A stretch of 37,192 bases of DNA from Streptomyces longispororuber (GTDB lineage: Bacteria > Actinomycetota > Actinomycetes > Streptomycetales > Streptomycetaceae), in assembly GCF_014656095.1 (NCBI RefSeq), contig NZ_BNBT01000077.1:1-37192 (forward strand), read 5' to 3'. The notes beneath the pieces were generated by a model. That model was given only the letters and a program-made list of their open reading frames with translations, made no database searches and was not told the DNA's origin. Positions 31,771 through 37,192 of this stretch are shown here, piece after piece (the first letter of the stretch is position 1; every line of letters begins with the position of its first letter). The position numbers were made by a program, and so were the translations under genes.

Positions 31771-34700
31771 CGATCGATCCGGACGCGGGGCCGGTGCAGC
31801 GGTTCGCGTACGAGCTGCGCGCGCTGCGCCGCGAGGCGGGCACGCCCACGTACCGGGTGATGGCCAAGGGCTCGGGGTACTCCGTCACCGCCCTCGCCTA
31901 CGCGGTCGCGGGCGAGAAGCTGCCGTCCCTGCCCGTCACGCTGGCCTACGTGAAGGCCTGCGGCGGCGACCCGGCCGCCTGGGAGCGGCGCTGGCGCGAG
32001 GCCCGGCGCGCGGAGGCCGCGCTCCCCGCGCCCGGGGACGACGAGGTCGAACCGCCCTACCGGGGGCTCGCCCGCTTCGAGGCCGGGGACAGCGACCGCT
32101 TCTTCGGCCGCGACCGGCTCACCGGCGACCTGCTCCACCTGGTGCGCGAACAGCGCCTGGTCACCGTCTTCGGCCCCTCCGGCAGCGGCAAGTCCTCCCT
32201 GCTGCGCGCCGGGCTCATCCCCCGGCTGCGGCAGGCCGGGCCCGGCGCGCCCAGGACCGCCGCGATCCGCATCCTCACCCCCGGACCCCGGCCCGCACAG
32301 ACGCACGGGCACCTCCTCGGCCCGGCGGCGGGTGAGGGCGAGACCTGGCTGGTGGTCGACCAGTTCGAGGAGGTCTTCACCCTCTGCCACGACGCGGAGG
32401 AACGGGAGCGGTTCATCGGCGAGCTGCTGGCCGCCCGCGACCCGGACCGGCGGCTGCGCGTGGTCCTCGGCGTCCGCGCGGACTTCTACGGCCACTGCCT
32501 CCAGCACCGCGAACTCGCCGGTGCGGTGCGCGACGCCGCCCTGCCGGTGGTGCCCATGAGCCCCGCCGAGCTGCGCGAGGCCATCGTGAAACCGGCCGCC
32601 GCCCAGGGCCTGCTCGTCGAACGCGCCCTGACCGCCCGGCTGATCGAGGAGACCGCGGCCGAACCCGGCGGCCTGCCGCTCACCTCGCACGCCCTCCTGG
32701 AGACCTGGCGCCGCCGCGAGGGCCGCACCCTGACCATGGCCGCGTACGAGGCCTCCGGCGAGGTCGCCGGGGCGCTGGCCCGCACCGCCGAGGAGCTGTA
32801 CACCGGGCTGCCCGCCGGGCAGCGCGAGGTCGCCCGGCGCGTCCTGCTCCGCCTGGTCACCCCCGGCGACGGCGTCCCCGACACCCGCCGCCCCGTGCCG
32901 CGCGCGGAGCTCGACGCGGCCGGTGCCACGGACGTCCTCGACCGGCTGGCCCGCGCCCGGCTGCTCACCCTCGACCACGACACCGTCGACCTGGCCCACG
33001 AGGCCGTCATCACCGGCTGGCCCCGCCTGCGCGCCTGGCTCGACGAGGACCGCGAGCGGCTGCGCTGCCACCGGCGGCTCACCGAGGCCGCCGCGGCCTG
33101 GCGGGAGCTGGGCCACGACGCCGGGGCGCTGTACCGGGGCACGCGGCTCGCCACCGCCGAGGAGCACTTCCCCGACGCCCACGAGCACCCCGAACTGACT
33201 CCCCTGGAGCGGGACTTCCTCACCGCGAGCCTCACCGCCCGCGACCGGGAGCAGCGGGCGGCGGCCCGGGTCACCCGGCGGCTGCGCCGGTTCGCCGCGG
33301 CCCTGTCCGTGCTGCTCGTCCTCGTCCTGGCGGCCGGGCTGACCGCCTGGCGGGAGAGCCGCGACAGCGCGCGCGAACGCGACCGGGCCCGCGCCGCGCA
33401 GCGCGTGGCCCAGTCCCGCCAGCTCGCCGCGCAGTCGGCGGCCCTGCTCGGCAGCGACCCCGACCGGGCGGCGCTGCTCGCCGTGCGGGCCCACCGCACG
33501 GCCCCCACCCCGGAGGCCGCGAGCAGCCTGTACGCCGCGGCGGAGCTGCCGCTGCGGTACCGCTTCACCGCCGACGGCGGGCCGGTCCTCGCGGTGGCGT
33601 ACAGCCCCACCGGGGACACCCTCGCCACCGGCGGCGCCGGCGGGACCGTACGGCTGTGGGACGGGGCCACCGGCCGGGCGCGGGCCGACCTCACCGGGCA
33701 CGGGGGCGAGGTCTACTCGGTGGCCTTCAGCCCCGACGGACGCACCCTCGCCGTCGGCGGCGGCGCACGCGTCCGCCTGTGGGAGGTGGCCACCGGCACC
33801 GTGCGCACCACCCTCACCGGCCGCGGCGACACGGCCGCCACGCTCGCCTTCAGCCCCGACGGGAAGACTCTCGCCACCGGCGGCGACGACGGCACCGTAC
33901 GCCTGTGGAACACGGTCACCGGCAAGGCGCGCGCGACGCTCACCGGCCACCAGGGCGAGGTCTCCGGGATCGCGTTCCACCGCGACGGGCGCACCCTCGC
34001 CACGAGCAGCGCCGACAGGACCGTACGGCTGTGGGACACGGCCACCGGCCGCGGGCGCGCCACCCTCACCGGCCACCGGGGCGAGGTCTCCGCGGTGGCC
34101 TTCAGCCGCGACGGCCGCACCCTCGCCACCACCGGGTACGACAGGACGGCGCGGCTGTGGGACGTCGCCACCCGCAGGACCCGGGCCGTCCTCACCGGGC
34201 ACGCGGCCGAGGTCTCCGCCGCCGCGTTCGGCCCCGACGGGCGCACCCTGGCCACGAGCAGCGCCGACAGGACCGTACGCCTGTGGAACACGGCCACCGG
34301 CCGGACGCGGACCGTCCTCACCGGCCACACGGCCGCGGTCTCCGGGGTGGCCTTCAGCCGCGACGGGCGCACCCTCGCCACCAGCGGCTACGACAGGACG
34401 GTCCGGCTGTGGGACACGGCGCCGCGCACCCCGCACACCACCCTCACCGGGCACACCGCCCCGGTCTCCCTGGTGGTGCCAGGACCCGACGGGACGACCC
34501 TCGCCACGGGTGGCGCCGACGGCACCGTACGGCTGTGGAACACCGCGACCGGCCGGACGCGGGCCGTGCTCAAGGACCGTGCGGGGCCGGTGCTCGCGGC
34601 CGCCTTCAGCCGCGACGCGCGCACCCTGACCACCGTCGACGACGCCCAGCGGGTGCGGCGCTGGGACGTGGCCACCGGTGAGCGGCGCGCCGCGTCGGGC

Positions 34701-35420
34701 GACCGTACGGACGTGCTCGCGGCCGCGGCGATCAGCCCGGACGGGCGCACCCTCGCCACCCTGGTCGAGCAGCAGACGGTACGGCTGTGGGACCGGGCCG
34801 CGGAGCGGACCCGGGCCGAGCTGCGCCACTCCGCGGCGGTCCTCGCGCTCGCGTTCAACGACGACGGGCGGCTCCTGGCCACCGGCGGCGCCGACGGGAC
34901 CGTACGCCTGTGGAACACGGCCACCGGCCGGGTCCGCGCCACGCTCGGCGGCCACCCCGACGCGGTCGAGGCGACGGCCTTCAGCCGGGACGGGCGGCTC
35001 CTCGCCACCGGCGGCGCCGACGGGGCCGTACGCCTGTGGAACACCGCGACCGGCCGGACGCGGGCCGTCCTCACCGACCGCACCGGCCCGGTCCTCGCGG
35101 TCGCCTTCAGCCCCGACGGGCGCACCCTCGCCAGCGGCGGGGCCGACGGGACGGTGCGGCTGTGGGACACGGCCACCGGCCGCGTCCGCGCCCGGCTCGC
35201 CGGGCACACCGAGTCCGTGCGCGCGGTGGCCTTCGGCCCCGGCGGGCGGACCCTGGTCACCGGCGGCGAGGACCGGACGGCACGGCTGTACCGTCCCGAC
35301 CTGCCGACGCCGCCCGAGGCGGTCCGGCGGATCTGCCGGGCACTCGGCAACGGCCCGGCCGGGCAGGAGGACGGGAGCCCCCTGCCGACCGGGCCGCGGA
35401 ACCGTGCGTGCCGGACGTAG
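31752..35420 (+). CDS. HTH-nSTAND NTPase-TM-WD40 protein with 14 repeats
   Basis: The 1222-aa protein has an XRE-like N-terminal domain (about 10-80: FAYELRALRREAGTPTYRVM), a STAND NTPase at about 95-400 with Walker A GPSGSGKSS (141-149) and Walker B WLVVDQFEEVF (Asp203), a helical region, one hydrophobic helix at 514-533 and 14 WD40 repeats from about 608 (13 RLW/RRW ends plus a final RLY), enough for two seven-bladed propellers. STAND proteins are ATP-driven switches in signalling and defence; the WD40 part senses a partner. If the helix spans the membrane, sensor and NTPase lie on opposite sides. The GTG at 31752 has GGAGG 4 nt upstream, but copies of the same signal lie every 21 bp upstream. 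Confidence 0.85.
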   Translation: MGRREKPIDPDAGPVQRFAYELRALRREAGTPTYRVMAKGSGYSVTALAYAVAGEKLPSLPVTLAYVKACGGDPAAWERRWREARRAEAALPAPGDDEVEPPYRGLARFEAGDSDRFFGRDRLTGDLLHLVREQRLVTVFGPSGSGKSSLLRAGLIPRLRQAGPGAPRTAAIRILTPGPRPAQTHGHLLGPAAGEGETWLVVDQFEEVFTLCHDAEERERFIGELLAARDPDRRLRVVLGVRADFYGHCLQHRELAGAVRDAALPVVPMSPAELREAIVKPAAAQGLLVERALTARLIEETAAEPGGLPLTSHALLETWRRREGRTLTMAAYEASGEVAGALARTAEELYTGLPAGQREVARRVLLRLVTPGDGVPDTRRPVPRAELDAAGATDVLDRLARARLLTLDHDTVDLAHEAVITGWPRLRAWLDEDRERLRCHRRLTEAAAAWRELGHDAGALYRGTRLATAEEHFPDAHEHPELTPLERDFLTASLTARDREQRAAARVTRRLRRFAAALSVLLVLVLAAGLTAWRESRDSARERDRARAAQRVAQSRQLAAQSAALLGSDPDRAALLAVRAHRTAPTPEAASSLYAAAELPLRYRFTADGGPVLAVAYSPTGDTLATGGAGGTVRLWDGATGRARADLTGHGGEVYSVAFSPDGRTLAVGGGARVRLWEVATGTVRTTLTGRGDTAATLAFSPDGKTLATGGDDGTVRLWNTVTGKARATLTGHQGEVSGIAFHRDGRTLATSSADRTVRLWDTATGRGRATLTGHRGEVSAVAFSRDGRTLATTGYDRTARLWDVATRRTRAVLTGHAAEVSAAAFGPDGRTLATSSADRTVRLWNTATGRTRTVLTGHTAAVSGVAFSRDGRTLATSGYDRTVRLWDTAPRTPHTTLTGHTAPVSLVVPGPDGTTLATGGADGTVRLWNTATGRTRAVLKDRAGPVLAAAFSRDARTLTTVDDAQRVRRWDVATGERRAASGDRTDVLAAAAISPDGRTLATLVEQQTVRLWDRAAERTRAELRHSAAVLALAFNDDGRLLATGGADGTVRLWNTATGRVRATLGGHPDAVEATAFSRDGRLLATGGADGAVRLWNTATGRTRAVLTDRTGPVLAVAFSPDGRTLASGGADGTVRLWDTATGRVRARLAGHTESVRAVAFGPGGRTLVTGGEDRTARLYRPDLPTPPEAVRRICRALGNGPAGQEDGSPLPTGPRNRACRT

Positions 35421-35432
35421 CCGTCGTACCCG

Positions 35433-36716
35433 CTAGACGAAGGAGTTGATCTCGATCGTCTCGTCGCGGCCCGGGCCCACGCCGATCGCGGAGATCGGGG
35501 CGCCCGACATCTCCTCCAGCGCCTTCACGTAGGCCTGCGCGTTCTTCGGCAGGTCGGCGAAGGTCTTGGCCTTGGTGATGTCCTCGGACCAGCCCGGCAG
35601 CATCTCGTAGACGGGCTTCGCGTGGTGGAAGTCCGACTGGCTGTAGGGCAGTTCCTCGACGCGCTCGCCGTCGATCTCGTACGCCACGCAGACCGGGATC
35701 TGCTCCCAGCCGGTGAGGACGTCGAGCTTGGTGAGGAAGAAGTCCGTCAGGCCGTTCACCCGCGTGGCGTAGCGGGCGATGACCGCGTCGAACCAGCCGC
35801 AGCGGCGGTCGCGGCCGGTGGTGACACCGCGCTCGCCGCCGATCTCGCGCAGCGCCTCGCCGTCCTTGTCGAACAGCTCCGTCGGGAACGGGCCCGCGCC
35901 GACGCGCGTGGTGTACGCCTTCAGGATGCCGATGACACGGCTGATCTTCGTCGGGCCGACGCCGGTGCCGGTGCAGGCGCCGCCCGCGGTCGGGTTCGAC
36001 GAGGTGACGAACGGGTACGTGCCGTGGTCCACGTCCAGGAGCGTGCCCTGGCCGCCCTCGAACAGCACGACCTTGTCCTCGTCGAGCGCGTTGTTGAGGA
36101 TCAGCGTGGTGTCGGCGACGTACTGCTTGATGTTCTCGCCGTGCTCCAGGAGCTGCTCGACGATCTGCCCGGCCTCGATGGCGCGCCGGTTGAAGACCTT
36201 GGTGAGGAGCTGGTTCTTCTGCTCCAGCGCCGCCTCGACCTTCTGCTTCAGGATCGACTCGTCGTAGAGGTCCTGGACGCGGATGCCGGTGCGGTTGATC
36301 TTGTCGGCGTACGTCGGGCCGATACCGCGGCCGGTGGTGCCGATCTTGCGCTTGCCGAGGAAGCGCTCGCCGACCTTGTCGACGGTCACGTTGTACGGCG
36401 TGATGATGTGCGCGTTACCGCTGAGCAGCAGCTTCGACGTGTCCACGCCGCGCTCGTTCAGACCGCTCAGCTCGGAGAGCAGGACCGACGGGTCGACGAC
36501 GACGCCGTTTCCGATGACCGGCACGCAGTCCGGCGAGAGGATCCCGGAAGGGAGGAGGTGCAGCGCGTACTTCTGGTCGCCTACGACGACCGTGTGGCCG
36601 GCGTTGTTGCCGCCCTGGTAGCGCACCACATAGTCCACGGATCCACCGAGCAGGTCGGTGGCCTTTCCCTTGCCTTCGTCACCCCACTGAGCACCGAGCA
36701 GCACGAGTGCGGGCAC
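35433..36716 (-). CDS. purA: Adenylosuccinate synthetase
   Basis: The enzyme joins IMP and aspartate with GTP, the first committed step from IMP to AMP. The 427-aa product has the expected length and motifs: GAQWGDEGKGK (residues 8-18, with catalytic Asp), GGNNAGHTV, GTTGRGIGPTYADK, LFEGGQGTLLD, TSSNPTAGG, and GGERGVTTGRDRRCGWFD, ending with GVGPGRDETI. The GTG at 36716 has GGAAGGGG 9 nt upstream. It is convergent with the nSTAND gene (12-bp gap, no terminator between them) and divergent from the next gene. A strong hairpin lies in the upstream region and could be in the purA leader. Confidence 0.98.
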   Translation of the reverse strand: MPALVLLGAQWGDEGKGKATDLLGGSVDYVVRYQGGNNAGHTVVVGDQKYALHLLPSGILSPDCVPVIGNGVVVDPSVLLSELSGLNERGVDTSKLLLSGNAHIITPYNVTVDKVGERFLGKRKIGTTGRGIGPTYADKINRTGIRVQDLYDESILKQKVEAALEQKNQLLTKVFNRRAIEAGQIVEQLLEHGENIKQYVADTTLILNNALDEDKVVLFEGGQGTLLDVDHGTYPFVTSSNPTAGGACTGTGVGPTKISRVIGILKAYTTRVGAGPFPTELFDKDGEALREIGGERGVTTGRDRRCGWFDAVIARYATRVNGLTDFFLTKLDVLTGWEQIPVCVAYEIDGERVEELPYSQSDFHHAKPVYEMLPGWSEDITKAKTFADLPKNAQAYVKALEEMSGAPISAIGVGPGRDETIEINSFV

Positions 36717-36820
36717 AGGCGTACACCCCTTCCGGGCGGGGCATGTCCAAGGTCGAGGGCCACGGCCGGGAGCCGTCGCCGCCGGGTGTGGGTGTGCCTT
36801 GGACGCCCCGGAATAGACGA

Positions 36821-36848
36821 AGCCCCTGGCGCAATAGCGCAAGGGGCT
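36821..36848. other. Hairpin between divergent purA and the DAG-kinase-like gene
   Basis: AGCCCCT-G-GCGC-AATA-GCGC-A-AGGGGCT: 11 pairs with one G/A mismatch. On the minus strand TAGCAT (36865-36860) could be a -10, which would place this hairpin inside a purA leader about 105 nt before the start. Confidence 0.6.
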
Positions 36849-36890
36849 CTTGCACAAAGATGCTACCCGAGGACTAAAGAAAGGGCGCAC

Positions 36891-37192
36891 GTGTCGGCCA
36901 GCGACCAGCGCGATGACCTCGTCGTGATCATCGATCCGGTCGCCCGGCGCGCGGACGGCGAGTCCGTACGCATCGCCAAGGACGTCCTTGGCGCGGGCGC
37001 TGCGCTCAAGGTCTGTCTGCCCGAGGGGCCCGAGGAGTTCGCCCGCGCCCTGCTCCGGCGGGGGGCGCGGCGGCCCGTCGTGGTCGGCGACGACGCGGCG
37101 CTGCGGCGGGCCGTCGGGGTGCTGCACCGGGAGCGGGCGCTCGGCGGGACCGACCTGGCGGTCGTGCCCGTCGCGGGCGTGGCCGCCGGGGT
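36891..37192 (+). CDS. Diacylglycerol-kinase-like protein, 5' part
   Basis: Only the first 100 codons are in the window. The start DLVVIIDPVARR, the helix ESVRIAKDVLGAG, and RRPVVVGDDAALRRAVGVLH then DLAVVPVAGVAAG follow the order of the DAGK catalytic domain (NP-SG, GGDGT, lg-iP-GT). The GGDGT nucleotide loop is replaced by VGDDAA, so kinase activity may be lost. Neighbouring Streptomyces purA genes have such a gene as I recall. The GTG at 36891 has AAAGG 6 nt upstream. Confidence 0.65.
   Translation, partial: MSASDQRDDLVVIIDPVARRADGESVRIAKDVLGAGAALKVCLPEGPEEFARALLRRGARRPVVVGDDAALRRAVGVLHRERALGGTDLAVVPVAGVAAG

Noticed and set aside
31359..35207. Very long antisense frame opposite the nSTAND-WD40 gene
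   Set aside because: High G+C keeps antisense frames open; the plus strand has clear domains and the antisense has none.

Overview
The window is chromosomal DNA of a Streptomyces or very close relative. It has very high G+C, frequent GTG/TTG starts, and actinomycete-specific families: XRE/DUF5753 with DUF397, DUF5063, a SLATT protein, a PASTA-less Ser/Thr kinase, and an HTH-nSTAND-WD40 protein. It also carries the conserved asd-ask, ybaB-recR and purA blocks. From memory, not checked here, this order resembles the ask/recR/purA part of other Streptomyces chromosomes.

Layout. 1-1239: an array of 77-bp repeats, then SURF1. 1345-6300 (minus): ask, asd, an ECF sigma gene, and a coupled membrane protein that may be its anti-sigma partner. 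6393-11373: accessory DNA holding a Uma2-nuclease remnant, a broken HTH/zinc-ribbon gene, two large hairpins, an unknown gene, a GNAT enzyme, an XRE regulator with two DUF397 genes whose core repeat has expanded, and a divergent small protein. 11324-13223 (minus): ybaB, recR and a DUF5063 gene. 13517-15237: a SLATT two-TM protein and an unknown protein, separated by a repeat. 15466-20411 (minus): an aminotransferase, then a GntR regulator coupled to a GT2/membrane fusion. 20692-26354: a secreted or anchored protein, a two-component system, a convergent VTC-DUF4956 operon, and a DJ-1/PfpI-MarR operon behind an operator-like array. 26368-28434 (minus): a second XRE module with a protein related to the one at 10921, next to a 44-bp palindrome. 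28750-35420: a Ser/Thr kinase, a small secreted protein, and an HTH-nSTAND-TM-14xWD40 protein. 35433-37192: purA, then the start of a DAG-kinase-like gene.

How the genes fit together. Many neighbours overlap by ATGA/GTGA and are probably translationally coupled: sigma with its partner, ask-asd, GntR-GT, DUF4956-VTC, and DJ-1-MarR. Four genes lack a Shine-Dalgarno sequence but have a TANNNT box 6-7 nt before the start codon, as expected for leaderless mRNAs. Three observations deserve most attention: the two paralogous XRE-linked modules with a candidate GGTAGG-N3-CCTACC operator; the 60-bp repeat expansion inside the DUF397 genes; and the abundance of short tandem repeats at gene ends and starts, including one 21-bp repeat that multiplies the ribosome site and start codon of the nSTAND gene.
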